64,000 nucleotides of DNA from Plazaster borealis (lineage: Eukaryota > Echinodermata > Asteroidea > Forcipulatida > Labidiasteridae), in assembly GCA_021014325.1 (NCBI GenBank), contig CM037473.1, positions 1,564,501-1,628,500 of the forward strand, written 5' to 3'. Position 1 is the stretch's first letter. Each line of letters opens with the position of its first letter. Below the pieces are notes generated by a model. That model had not been told where the DNA came from, made no database searches, and saw only the letters and a program-made list of their open reading frames with translations. The position numbers and the translations under genes are program-made. Positions 1-9,840 of this stretch are shown here, one piece after another.

Positions 1-589
1 GAATGAACCAAAACATTCCCATACAAAAATGTAGACCCATTTTTCTCAGAATGTCATCAGATGTTTTGGATGTTGACAAATTTTGCACTGAAAGGGTATC
101 GAATACAAAGGCAATTTACACCATTAGAATGTGAGGTTAGACTAGACTTGTAATTTTTCCCCAAACCAACATGAGGACTCAATCTATTGGAAAATGAGTA
201 CATCACAAAATTGAAATGGTCTTTTAAAACTGCCATGGAAGCAGTTGAGTGGATCACAGAGCAAGGCCACGTAAGATCTAGTTGCAATTAATCTGAACCA
301 TTATCCACAGAGACCGGCACTGTCATTTTGATCGGGAGCAGCCTAGGCATTGATTTCCAAAGCCATTTGAGCAATTTGCTTGATGAAATGAGATTCTACA
401 ATTAACATCACTGTCCAGCTATACATACCCCCACATAATGCGGACTTTGGATTTCAGATACAACAATCGGATTTTGTAACTTACACTGAACAATGATCAT
501 TAAACATCCTTAAAATTGTTGTCAAAAAGCCAGCGATGAAACCAGATGTTGATCCAAATTAATAAAAAAGGAGATGAAGACCCACATCT

Positions 590-1003
590 CATCTTAGCTG
601 CTGTGAGAACATCTTAGTGTCCCTATGAGAACATCTTAGTCTCTGTGAGAACATCTTTGTGTCCCTGTGAGAACATCTTAGTGTCCCTGTGAGAACATCT
701 TAAAGTGTCCCTGTGAGAACATCTTAAAGTGTCCCTGTGAGAACATCTTAGTGTCCCTGTGAGAACATCTTAAAGTGTCCCTGAGAGAACATCTTAAAGT
801 GTCCCTGTGAGAACATCTTAAAGTGTCCCTGAGAGAACATCTTAGTGTCCCTGTGAGAACATCTTAAAGTGTCCCTGTGAGAACATCTTAAAGTGTCCCT
901 GAGAGAACATCTTAGTGTCCCTGTGAGAACATCTTAAAGTGTCCCTGTGAGAACATCTTAGTGTCCCTGTGAGAACATCTAAGTGTCCCTGTGAGAATAT
1001 TCA
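590..1003. repeat. minisatellite, about 18 units of 21-24 bp
   Basis: Head-to-tail units built on CTGTGAGAACATCTTA plus GTGTCC, with or without an extra AA that makes 21- or 24-bp versions. I count about 18 occurrences of the GAGAACATC core. Some units read GAGAGAAC instead of TGTGAGAAC, so higher-order variant mixing is visible. No coding frame is suggested. It lies immediately upstream of the first GPCR-derived fragment. Confidence 0.95.
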
Positions 1004-1034
1004 AATTCTACTAGGAGAAGAAACACGTGAAGAA

Positions 1035-1192
1035 ACATGATCTTTAGCTGTCAATTTAAATTTTTGACAACGACCACTACATGCACTAACTCTTTGGGTT
1101 TATCCCCCTTCCTTCATTGCTCTCCGTACCTTCATCGCCAACATTGTACTGCTGATTATAACTGGGAATATTCTTTCAAATGAATGGTAAGG
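1035..1192 (+). pseudogene. GPCR N-terminus/TM1 fragment (cassette 1, outlying)
   Basis: A diverged copy of the 5' part of the receptor at 7633-8610. It keeps the ATGATC..AGCTGTCAATTTAAAT start region, the Thr-rich N-terminus, the Gly-Leu-Ser-Pro turn and the TM1 stretch ending in GNILS, then sequence identity to the receptor stops. A single-base indel breaks the frame in the middle. DNA at 1500-1745 resembles the 3' flank of the intact receptor (9550-9980), so 1035-1745 may be the two ends of an internally deleted receptor paralog. That reading is an inference. Confidence 0.7.
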
Positions 1193-2238
1193 AAGAATTT
1201 GTTGGTGTACATCGTTCAGGCCTATGCAACTTCTTAGTTTAACAAGTTAAAAAGGAAACTGCTTAAAAACAAAAACTTTGTGAAGAATTTTTCTGTTTCT
1301 GTGCCACTTAAAAAAAAGACGAAATCAGCTGATCGGACGATTGGCTGAAGAGTTGAATGTCTAGAAGTTTGGTGAATGTTGCAAATTCTAATGTTTAATT
1401 TGTTAAAGAAGATAATTTGTGAGACACTTGGAGCACTTTTAAATTCAAAAAATGTAAGTTAAATTAAAAAACCCCAAAAGACTTCACAAAGAATCATTTA
1501 AACACAGCTTTGCAAAAGTATTTTAGCGACCAAGTCTCACAAGTGTATACATACTAATAATCACATACACAATAAGATGTGCGTTTTATTTTGTCATTCT
1601 ATTGAGTACAGCCGAAAGTTGTGTTTTCTCTTGAGATTTGACTTAAAAACTATTCATTGGGATTTTTTATTTGTTTACTCTAATACTGATCACAATAGGT
1701 TACTTTAATGTTGCTGGTGACTTGCTGTCTGGATGCAAATGAACCAAACTAATAGTACACATTGTCATACATAATGTTAATCACGTAGGAGGAGGAGGAG
1801 TGCCTTGTAGAAACCAGGTTAGTCTATTGAAGAGTAAACCGGTATTGCAACAATGTTTTTTTTCAATTTTTAATAGATCACTATATCAAAGTCGGCAACG
1901 GCTAATAATCACTGAGTACTCGGATACTTGAATTATCAGCCCTCATAAAAGTGTAATACTATAATGAGCATTATTATTGGAAATAACAGTGTGAGGAGCC
2001 AGTCTTCACTACATGGTAATGATCGGGTTGGTGGCTTGCCGCTGTTAATGGACCGAGCCGTAGGCTAATCACCAACCAAGGTCATTACCATGCAGTGAAG
2101 ACCTACTCTACACTCTGTTAATGTCACAAATAAATGCCTTTAATGAAAAAATTAAAATCATTAGAAATTGTGGGGTTTTTCTTTTGCCGATTCTTGTAGA
2201 ACTGGTTTATTCATGTTCAAGGGCTTTTCTTTAAGCTG
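1193..2238. other. spacer with decayed copies of receptor-locus flanks
   Basis: No gene seen. 1500-1745 is similar to 9550-9980, the DNA downstream of the intact receptor. 1855-1968 is a diverged copy of the end of the R segment (the ATCACTATATCAAAGTCG block) found at 2765-2850, 5340-5433 and 6955-7047. 1980-2110 holds an imperfect inverted repeat: TGGTAATGATCGGGTTGGTG pairs with CACCAACC..GGTCATTACCA. Confidence 0.55.
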
Positions 2239-2855
2239 TCAAATTTGTTGCATGGGACCTAATCTCTTACACATATTTAACAATCAAGTTATAAACCACA
2301 AGGGAAACTGACTGAAATGAAATATTTTAATGATTTGGGGCTGAACAAAGAAAAATTGACGGAGCGGGATTTGAACCAAAGACCTCCGTATTAATTATTA
2401 ATGCATATTTGCAAGAGCCAGACTATGAGCTTTGAAAATTAACATCACTATAAATAGAAATACCTTGGTTGGTGTTTTGCTTTATTCTTTGCAATATGTT
2501 GTTTTCATGCGCATACCAGCTACCTTAAATTGATACATTGTCTGCGTGTTCACACCTACGCGTGTTATGCGCATGCAGGTGGCATCATTCTGTCCTTGCC
2601 AAAAAAAACACAAAAATAATGTGCACAATGAAAACAATTGATTTGATAGTTGACGCAAAACAAGCACAAAGTGCATACAGAACTTTTACACGACAATGTA
2701 CTAGTTCACACAGCCGGTCTTCAACCAATCAGACTGCTCGTAAACTCTCCAAGGTTTATATTAATACTAGATCACTATATCAAAGTCGCCAAAGGCTGAA
2801 AATCAGTACTCCAATACTTTCATTATCAGCAACTCATAAAAGCTTAATATTATAA
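2239..2855 (+). repeat. R segment, copy 1 of locus duplication
   Basis: Begins TGTCAAATTTGTTGCATGGG and ends AAAAGCTTAATATTATAA. Near-identical segments occur at 4776-5433 and 6390-7047. Together with the P segment and the TM1 cassettes it forms a unit of the tandem duplication. In this first unit the R and P segments are separated by the 1179-bp insertion at 2856-4034. Confidence 0.85.
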
Positions 2856-4034
2856 CTAGAAATTCAGTTTTTGTGACATCACAAAACAAGGTGTTCGCGA
2901 GTAGAGTGAATGAATTGGTGAAGACATTTTACCTTATCAATCCAATGTCGGTTCAGGATTTAGATTTTTTCCAATATAAAATTTCAACTTCCGATTTGAA
3001 CTGGAAGTCAATGTCAAATGGGGCCACACTCTGTGTAGTGTTTGTTGCCCTTTTAAAGACCTTTCTAATAACGTAAACATTGTAAAAATCCATTATTTGG
3101 TACCTGAGTTATGATTTTCTCAAATATTAAACTTCCAAGTTCCGGTTTGAAACGGAAGATAAGGTCAAAGAGGGTCACACTTACGTAGTATTTGGTGAGT
3201 CCTTGGACAACTTTCTGATGATGTGTAGAGTATAAAAAACAATGTGTGGTTCAGGAGTTATCAATTTCAAATAATAAATTTCCTCTTCCAGTTTGAACCG
3301 GAAGTCAATGGCAAATAGGTTTACATTCCTTGTATCGTTTTTATAGTTGTTACATACTTTTCCAGTTATGCATAGATTGTAAAAACCCAATGTGTGGTTT
3401 AGAAAGTATGATTTTTTGAAACATTGAATTTCATCTTCCGGTTTGAACCGGAAGTCAAGGTCAAACGGGGTCACAGTATGTGTAGCTCGTGTTTAGTTTA
3501 ATAAGACCTTTCAGATGATGTATTGGGTGTAAATATCCAATGTGTGGTTCAGGAGTTCTGATTTTTTTAAATATCAAATTTCATTTTCCGGTTTGAACCA
3601 GAAGTAAAGGTCAATAGGGGTCACATTCTGTATATCGTTTCTTAAGTTTTTACATACTTTCCCAATGATGAATAGATTGCAAAAATCAAATGCGTTGTTC
3701 AGAAGTTAAGATTTTTTTAAATATTAAATTTCAACTTCCGATTTGAACTGTAATTCAAGGTCAAACGGGGTCACACTTTGTGTAGCGCGTGTTAAGTTCA
3801 TTATGACCTTTCAGATGATGTATGGATTGTAATTATCCGATGTGTGGTTCAGGAGTTATGACATTTTCAAATATTGATTTTTAAATATTTTGGATACTGT
3901 GCAACAATACAAAGAAACAACGAGCGACGCCAAAATGTATTCCTACATGTAGTTCTAGGGAAGAAAATGGAGAAGAAGAAAAAAAAATGGAACAAAAACA
4001 AAGAGGTGTTCGTGATTGAATTGCACGAACACCT
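2856..4034 (+). mobile_element. Helentron/HINE-like nonautonomous element, copy 1 (complete)
   Basis: Starts CTAGAAATTCAG followed by an inverted repeat of the GTTTTTGTGA/TCACAAAAC type, then AAGGTGTTCGCG. It ends with a purine-rich tract and a 31-bp hairpin at 4004-4034 with 12-bp arms AGGTGTTCGTG(A/C) and GCACGAACACCT. The core holds six ~150-bp tandem units, each containing a dyad like CTTCCGGTTTGAACCGGAAG followed by AAGGTCA and GGGGTCA half-sites. Insertion is proven by paralogous empty sites at 5425-5440 and 7039-7054, which show little or no target duplication. That, the 3' hairpin, the subterminal AGGTGTTCGTG near the 5' end repeated inverted at the 3' end, and a tandem-repeat core recall HINE/Helentron elements. 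Class assignment is inference; a foldback DNA element is the alternative. No coding capacity. Confidence 0.75.
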
Positions 4035-4205
4035 AGTGAGCTTTCTTATTAAATTACTGTATCAAGGACAGCAGAGGTTGCTACTAAAGGACGTGTACTC
4101 ATCACAAGAATTGAAATTACATCGCTTAGTTTCCCATAAGAGGAAGAATAAGCTCAGTTTGCAGGAGAAACTGCGGAGGGAGAAGTGGAGACAAATTGTT
4201 GTCTT
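4035..4205 (+). repeat. P segment, copy 1
   Basis: Runs from TGAGCTTTCTTATTAAATT to the ATG of the first cassette. Near-identical copies lie at 5434-5597 and 7048-7211, each directly upstream of TM1 cassettes. The conserved position suggests the ancestral 5' flank or 5' UTR of the receptor gene; that role is inferred. Confidence 0.7.
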
Positions 4206-4775
4206 ATGATCAGCAGCTGCCAATTTAAATCTCTGACAACGACCACTACATGCATAAACTCTTTGGGTTTGTCCCCATCCTTCAATGCTCTCTGTACCTT
4301 CTTCATCACCATCATTGCATTGCTGATTATAACTGTGACTATTCTTTCAATTGCTGCGACTCGTCATCCAACTTCTACTTGGAGAAGAAACAGCTGAAGG
4401 AAAAGTGGAGCAAATACTTCAAATTTGCATCCTGATCAGTAGCTGCCAATTTAAATCTCTGACAACGACCACTACATGCATAAACTCTTTGGGTTTGTCC
4501 CCATCCTTTGATGCTCTCTGTATCTCCTTCATCACCATCATTACACTGCTGACTATAACTGAGAAAATTCTTTAAATTGCTGTGACTCATCATCTAACTT
4601 CTACTTGGAGAAGAAACAGCTGAAGGAAAAGTGGAGCAAATACTTCAAATTTGCATCGTGATCAGTAGCTGCAAATTTAAATCTCTGATATCGACCACTA
4701 CATGCAAAAACTCTTTTGGTTTGTACCCATCCTTTGTTTCTCTTTGTATCTCCTTTATCACCATCATTGCACTGT
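4206..4775 (+). pseudogene. three tandem GPCR N-terminus/TM1 cassettes (2-4)
   Basis: Three consecutive copies, starting near 4206, 4432 and 4662, of a ~220-bp cassette encoding the receptor N-terminus and TM1 (ISSCQFKSL, TTTTTCINS, LGLSPSF, TM1, then HPTSTWRRNS and a stop). Each ends in TTCTACTTGGAGAAGAAAC and runs into a short linker AGTGGAGCAAATACTTC before the next. The third is cut off after TM1 begins and joins the next R segment at 4776. None contains TM2-TM7, so none can encode a receptor alone. Confidence 0.8.
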
Positions 4776-5597
4776 CGGTTACTGTCAAATTTGTTGCATG
4801 GGACCTAAGGTCATCTCTTACACATATTTAAGTATCAAGTTATAAACCACAAGGGAAACTGACTGAAATGAAATATTTTAATGATTTGGGGCTGAACAAA
4901 GAAAAATTGACAGAGCTTGACTTGAACCAAAGACCTCCGGTTTACAAGACGGCGCCATATTGAACTATTAATGCATATTTGCAAGAGCCAGACTATAAGC
5001 TTTGAAAATTAACATCACTATAAATAGAAATACCTTTGTTGGTGTTTTGCTTTACTCTTTGCATTATGTTGGTTTCATGCGCATACCAGCTACCTTAAAT
5101 TGATAATTGTCTGCGCGTTCACGCCATTCTGTCCTTGCCAAAAAACACAAAAACAATATGCACAAAGAAAACAGTGATTTGGTAGTTCACGCAAAACAAG
5201 CACATACATGTAGTGCATACAGAACTTTTACACAACAATGTGCTTGTTTAGGGGTAATTTATTCACTAGTTCCCAAAGCCGGTCTTCGACCAATCAGAGT
5301 GCTTGTAACAGGTTAAACTCTCTAAGGTTTTTATTAATATTAGATCACTATATCAAAGTCGCCAAAAGCTGACAATCAGTACCCCGATACTTTAATTATC
5401 AGCAACTCATAAAAGCTTAATATTTTAATGAGCTTTCTTATTAAATTACTGTATCAAGGACAGCAGAGGTTGCTACTAAAGGACGTGTACTCATCACAAG
5501 AATTGAAATTACATCGCTTAGTTTCCCATAAGAGGAAGAATAAGCTCAGTTTGCAGGAGAAACTGCGGAGGGAGAAGTTGAGACAAATTGTTGTCTC

Positions 5598-6389
5598 ATG
5601 ATCAGCAGCTGCCAATTTAAATCTCTGACAACGACCACTACATGCATAAACTCTTTGGGTTTGTCCCCATCCTTCGATGCTCTCTGTATCTCCTTCATCA
5701 CCATCATTACACTGCTGATTATAACTGAGAAAATTCTTTCAATTGCTGCGACTCATCATCCAACTTCTACTTGGAGAAGAAACAGCTGAAGGAAAAGTGG
5801 AGCAAATACTTCAAATTTGCATCGTGATCAGTAGCTGCCAGTTTAAATCTCTGACAACGACCACTACATGCATAAACCTTTTTGGTTTGTCCCCATCCTT
5901 TGTTGCTCTCTGTATCTCTTTCATCACCTTCATTGCACTGCTGATTATAACTGTGAATATTCTTTCAATTGCTGTGACTCGTCATCCAACATCTACTTGG
6001 AGAACAAACAGGTGAAAAGTGGAGCAAATACTTCAAATTTGCATCGTGATCAGTAGCTGCCAATTTAAATCTCTGACAACAATCACTACATGCATAAACT
6101 CTTTGGGTTTGTCCTCATTCTTCGATGCTCTCTGTATCTCCTTCATCACCATCATTACACTGATGACTATAACTGAGAAAATTCTTTCAATTGCTGTGAC
6201 TCATCATCTAACTTCTAGTTGGAGAAGAAACAGCTGAAGGAAAAGTGGAGCAAATACTTCAAATTTGCATCATGATCAGTAGCTGCCAATTTAAATCTCT
6301 GATATCGACCACTACATGCAAAAACTCTTTTGGTTTGTACCCATCCTTTGTTTCTCTTTGTATCTCCTTTATCACCATCATTGCACTGT
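5598..6389 (+). pseudogene. four tandem GPCR N-terminus/TM1 cassettes (5-8)
   Basis: Cassettes begin near 5598, 5824, 6045 and 6274, a period of about 220 bp. Each retains an open frame of about 60 codons over the N-terminus and TM1. The fourth switches to the ATCGACCACTACATGC variant and is truncated into the following R segment, exactly as at 4662-4775. Linkers keep frames partly open across neighbours (5743-6015), but no cassette continues into TM2. Confidence 0.8.
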
Positions 6390-7211
6390 CGGTTACTGTC
6401 AAATTTGTTGCATGGGACCTAAGGTCATCTCTTACACATATTTAAGTATCAAGTTATAAACCACAAGGGAAACTGACTGAAATGAAATATTTTAATGATT
6501 TGGGGCTGAACAAAGAAAAATTGACAGAGCTTGACTTGAACCAAAGACCTCCGGTTTACAAGACGGCGCCATATTGAACTATTAATGCATATTTGCAAGA
6601 GCCAGACTATGAGCTTTGAAAATTAACATCACTATAAATAGAAATACCTTTGTTGGTGTTTTGCTTTACTCTTTGCATTATGTTGGTTTCATGCGCATAC
6701 CAGCTACCTTAAATTGATAATTGTCTGCGCGTTCACGCCATTCTGTCCTTGCCAAAAAACACAAAAACAATATGCACAAAGAAAACAGTGATTTGGTAGT
6801 TCACGCAAAACAAGCACATACATGTAGTGCATACAGAACTTTTACACAACAATGTGCTTGTTTAGGGGTAATTTATTCACTAGTTCCCAAAGCCGGTCTT
6901 CGACCAATCAGAGTGCTTGTAACAGGTTAAACTCTCTAAGGTTTTTATTAATATTAGATCACTATATCAAAGTCGCCAAAAGCTGACAATCAGTACCCCG
7001 ATACTTTAATTATCAGCAACTCATAAAAGCTTAATATTTTAATGAGCTTTCTTATTAAATTACTGTATCAAGGACAGCAGAGGTTGCTACTAAAGGACGT
7101 GTACTCATCACAAGAATTGAAATTACATCGCTTAGTTTCCCATAAGAGGAAGAATAAGCTCAGTTTGCAGGAGAAACTGCGGAGGGAGAAGTTGAGACAA
7201 ATTGTTGTCTC

Positions 7212-7632
7212 ATGATCAGCAGCAGCCAATTTAAATCTCTGACAACGACCACTACATGCATAAACTCTTTGGATTTGTCCCCATCCTTCGATGCTCTCTG
7301 TATTTCCTTCATCACCATCATTACACTGCTGATTATAACTGAGAAAATTCTTTCAATTGCTGCGACTCATCATCCAACTTCTACTTGGAGAAGAAACAGC
7401 TGAAGGAAAAGTGGAGCAAATACTTCAAATTTGCATCGTGATCAGTAGCTGCCAATTTAAATCTCTGACAACGACCACTGCATGCATAAACCTTTTTGGT
7501 TTGTCCCCATCCTTTGTTGCTCTCTGTATCTCTTTCATCACCTTCATTGCACTGCTGATTATAACTGTGAATATTCTTTCAATTGCTGTGACTCGTCATC
7601 CAACATCTACTTGGAGAACAAACAGGTGAAAA
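7212..7632 (+). pseudogene. two GPCR N-terminus/TM1 cassettes (9-10) abutting the intact receptor
   Basis: Cassettes at about 7212 and 7440 are near-identical to 5598 and 5824. The second ends with the linker GTGAAAAGTGGAGCAAATAC, whose continuation opens the intact receptor frame at 7633. Whether any cassette acts as an alternative first exon cannot be decided from sequence; I see no strong splice donor after TM1. Confidence 0.75.
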
Positions 7633-8610
7633 GTGGAGCAAATACTTCAAATTTACATCTTGATCAGTAGCTGCCAATTGAATCCTTTGACAATGAACAC
7701 TACTTCGGGTTTGTCCCCACCCTTCATTGCTATCCGTACCTTCTTCATCGCCATCATCACACTGCTGATTATAGCTGGGAATATTCTTTCAATTGCTGTG
7801 ACTCGTCGTGTAACCAACATAGCCGATAGCACCAAGGTTCTGATGACATTACTGGCTGCGGCTGACCTCCTGATAGGAATCTTAGCACTATTTTGCGTTG
7901 TAGCGTTCGCTCTAGACAGATGGCCTTTCCCTGAATTTATATGTGACATTATCATGGTAGGAAACAGTCTAGCTTTTTTAATGTCCGTAGTCGCTATTAC
8001 ATTTCTGAACATTGAACGGTTTATTGCAGTCACTCGGCCATTTAAGTTTCCTGTGTGGTGCACCGAGAAGAACAGCATCATACTTGTACTTGTGTCATCA
8101 GCCGTATCTTTGATGAGTTGCATTTGCACTTATTTCATTCTTGGCACAACTGTTCAGTATTTTGCCGCCTCTGCAGTGTGTTACTACAAAGATGACACTG
8201 CCATTGTCATTACTATTTTCTTGATCTTTTTAGACATCATCCCAGTATCAACCATGGCAAGCGTTTACTTTCATTTGATTAAAATCAGCCGAGAGCACAG
8301 TCGACGAATCCCGCAACATGGTCACGAAAACAATCCTTCAGATCACAAAGCTCTGAAAACGTTTCTTGTTGTGACTGTAACATTTGCCTGCTGTTTTTCC
8401 CCTTTCTTTTTAATGACCATCCTTGAAACTTTGACAAAAACCTCCAGCCCTGACTGGCTCCAATTCATATTAACGTGGTTAACATTTTGCAACAGTTTTT
8501 TAAATGTTTACATCTACTGCTTATTCAACAAGTCATTTCGTCAAATGGCTAAGAAAGTTATTTTGGAGAGAACTTTCTGTAACAGTACAGTTATGCCAAT
8601 AAATATTTAA
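7633..8610 (+). CDS. class A (rhodopsin-like) G protein-coupled receptor, intronless
   Basis: An open frame of 325 codons with seven hydrophobic segments: TM1 ~32-56 with GN at 49-50, TM2 ~68-92 with the conserved Asp in LAAAD (D78), TM3 ~105-127, TM4 ~148-170, TM5 ~189-212, TM6 ~242-265 with CFSP (254-257), TM7 ~276-297. C104 at the top of TM3 and C183 in loop 2 should form the class disulfide. The DRY motif is ERF (128-130), and NPxxY is NVxxY (291-295), lacking the usual proline. Met21 (7693) starts MNTTS with a glycosylation sequon and may be the real start, because residues 1-20 come from the cassette linker. AATAAA occurs at the stop. Single-exon class A receptors expand greatly in echinoderms. 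Ligand unknown. Confidence 0.88.
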   Translation: MEQILQIYILISSCQLNPLTMNTTSGLSPPFIAIRTFFIAIITLLIIAGNILSIAVTRRVTNIADSTKVLMTLLAAADLLIGILALFCVVAFALDRWPFPEFICDIIMVGNSLAFLMSVVAITFLNIERFIAVTRPFKFPVWCTEKNSIILVLVSSAVSLMSCICTYFILGTTVQYFAASAVCYYKDDTAIVITIFLIFLDIIPVSTMASVYFHLIKISREHSRRIPQHGHENNPSDHKALKTFLVVTVTFACCFSPFFLMTILETLTKTSSPDWLQFILTWLTFCNSFLNVYIYCLFNKSFRQMAKKVILERTFCNSTVMPINI

Positions 8611-8739
8611 AATAAAAAAGTGGTAATCAATTAGAAGTGGTAGTCAATTAAAAACTAAAAATGAATTTAAACATGTCCATCAGCCAACCAAACAATGTTA
8701 CAAATGTGAGGTCCTATTTTTTGCATTGCCTAAAAATCT

Positions 8740-8910
8740 ATGAATGACAAGGCACCACCTTTTCTACAGGAACTTCTCTCACCATATATTCCAAGTCGCA
8801 ATCTTCGATCTACAAACAAATTTCTGCAAACTGTTCCTAAAACAACCACATCCTATGGCGGATCGTGCCTTTTCTGTATCTGCTCCCAAACTCTGAAACC
8901 ATTTACTGCT
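8740..8910 (+). pseudogene. CR1/L2-like LINE reverse transcriptase C-terminal fragment (5' piece)
   Basis: Encodes the recurrent LINE tail pattern KAPPFLQELLSPYIPSR, LRSTNKFLQTVP, TSYGGSC and a diverged copy of the AP-LWNSLP segment, about 50 residues. It is then interrupted by the MITE at 8911-9274. The LINE 3' region resumes after it and ends near 9545 with the GGCGCTTTACAAAC tail. A dead fragment. Confidence 0.7.
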
Positions 8911-9274
8911 AAAGGTAGGGTCATAGATTGGTAAACACTCCAAAAGTTAATGACCACAAAAACTTACTTGGTGAGAAGCACTGCAGCTGTTTGTAGTATA
9001 AACTATTTTGAGAAAGGATTTCATTTGAGGTAATACGGTTTGGAAAAGTTTTCACCCCAAAACATTTAGATCTGAGAAACGATTCATGCTAAACATGGAT
9101 TGATTTGACATTTTTGTGAAAATACTGTGACAGTTTTTTGCTATTTCTCAGCAAGTAGATACTGTATTCAGCTGAAACTTTCACATGTAACTTTAAATAC
9201 ATGTATCTTTCTTTATAATTTTGCCTATAAACAAGCATTACAATGACAAAAACCAATCTAATGACCCTACCTTT
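8911..9274. mobile_element. MITE, AAAGGTAGGGTCATAGATTGG terminal repeats
   Basis: Begins AAAGGTAGGGTCATAGAT and ends ATCTAATGACCCTACCTTT, an imperfect terminal inverted repeat of about 20 bp. The body is A/T-rich and noncoding. A second copy, itself split by later insertions, lies at 11682-12990. It is inserted in the LINE fragment 8740-9545. Confidence 0.75.
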
Positions 9275-9545
9275 AAATATCCGAGCTTAGAATCTCTGGA
9301 CATTTTCAAAAAAAATCCTAATTTTTCAGCATTGCTTATAACTGACTCTATTGTGTTTATCCACTTGATATTAACACTTGTAAATTTGTCTTCAATGCGC
9401 TCTAAATTACAGTATGAACGTAAATTGTATACTTTGTATATGTAGCTCTAAGTATTTTGCAAATGTTTCCACTTTTTCCAGCTCCTCGGAATATATTTGG
9501 TGATGATAGATGGCGCTTTACAAACTTGTATTGTTATTATCTTAT
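9275..9545 (+). repeat. LINE 3' untranslated region and tail
   Basis: Continues the LINE fragment interrupted by the MITE. It ends GATGGCGCTTTACAAACTTG followed by TTGTTATTATC, the 3' tail shared with 11500-11610 in this window. Confidence 0.6.
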
Positions 9546-9652
9546 TTATTAACACAGATACCTTCGCAAAAGTATTTTAACTCCCTAGTCAATTTGAGTA
9601 TATGATGCACATAATAATAAACACATATAAGATGGGTACACATCATTTTGTC

Positions 9653-9840
9653 TTAAAGGGATTGTACAAGTTTGGTAATTGGAACCCACTGTTTGTTTCA
9701 ATCCTATGTAGTTGTAGATATATACCATAAAACTAACCTGTGAAAATTTCATTTCCAAAGGTGGTAGTGCTTTTGAAATACTGAATTATTGCCATTAATT
9801 TTATGAGTAATTACCAAACGTATACAGACACTTTATACAT
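9653..9840. mobile_element. TTAA-family MITE, internally deleted
   Basis: Left end TTAAAGGGATTGTACAAG, right end ACGTATACAGACACTTTATA. It shares CTAACCTGTGAAAATTTC with the longer copies at 30371, 40201 and 41193. The related DNA at about 1570-1610 lacks this insert, giving a paralogous empty site. Confidence 0.75.

Larger units (their letters stand above)
4776..7670 (+). repeat. 1614-bp head-to-tail tandem duplication
   Basis: Units at about 4776-6389 and 6390-8003 match with a constant 1614-bp offset up to about 7670. For example, a 69-codon open frame at 5107-5316 encodes the same protein at 6721-6930. Differences are scattered single bases, so the duplication is recent. Each unit holds an R segment, a P segment and TM1 cassettes. 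In the second unit the last cassette position is the start of the intact receptor; in the first it is followed by a further truncated cassette. Confidence 0.9.

Noticed and set aside
176..270. Possible plus-strand exon of 31 codons (AMEAVEWITEQGH) ending at a GTAAGA donor
   Set aside because: The acceptor is weak, no upstream or downstream partner exon was found, and no protein family is recognisable.
585..1003. CRISPR-like regular repeat
   Set aside because: Units are contiguous with no spacers and the DNA is eukaryotic; it is a minisatellite.
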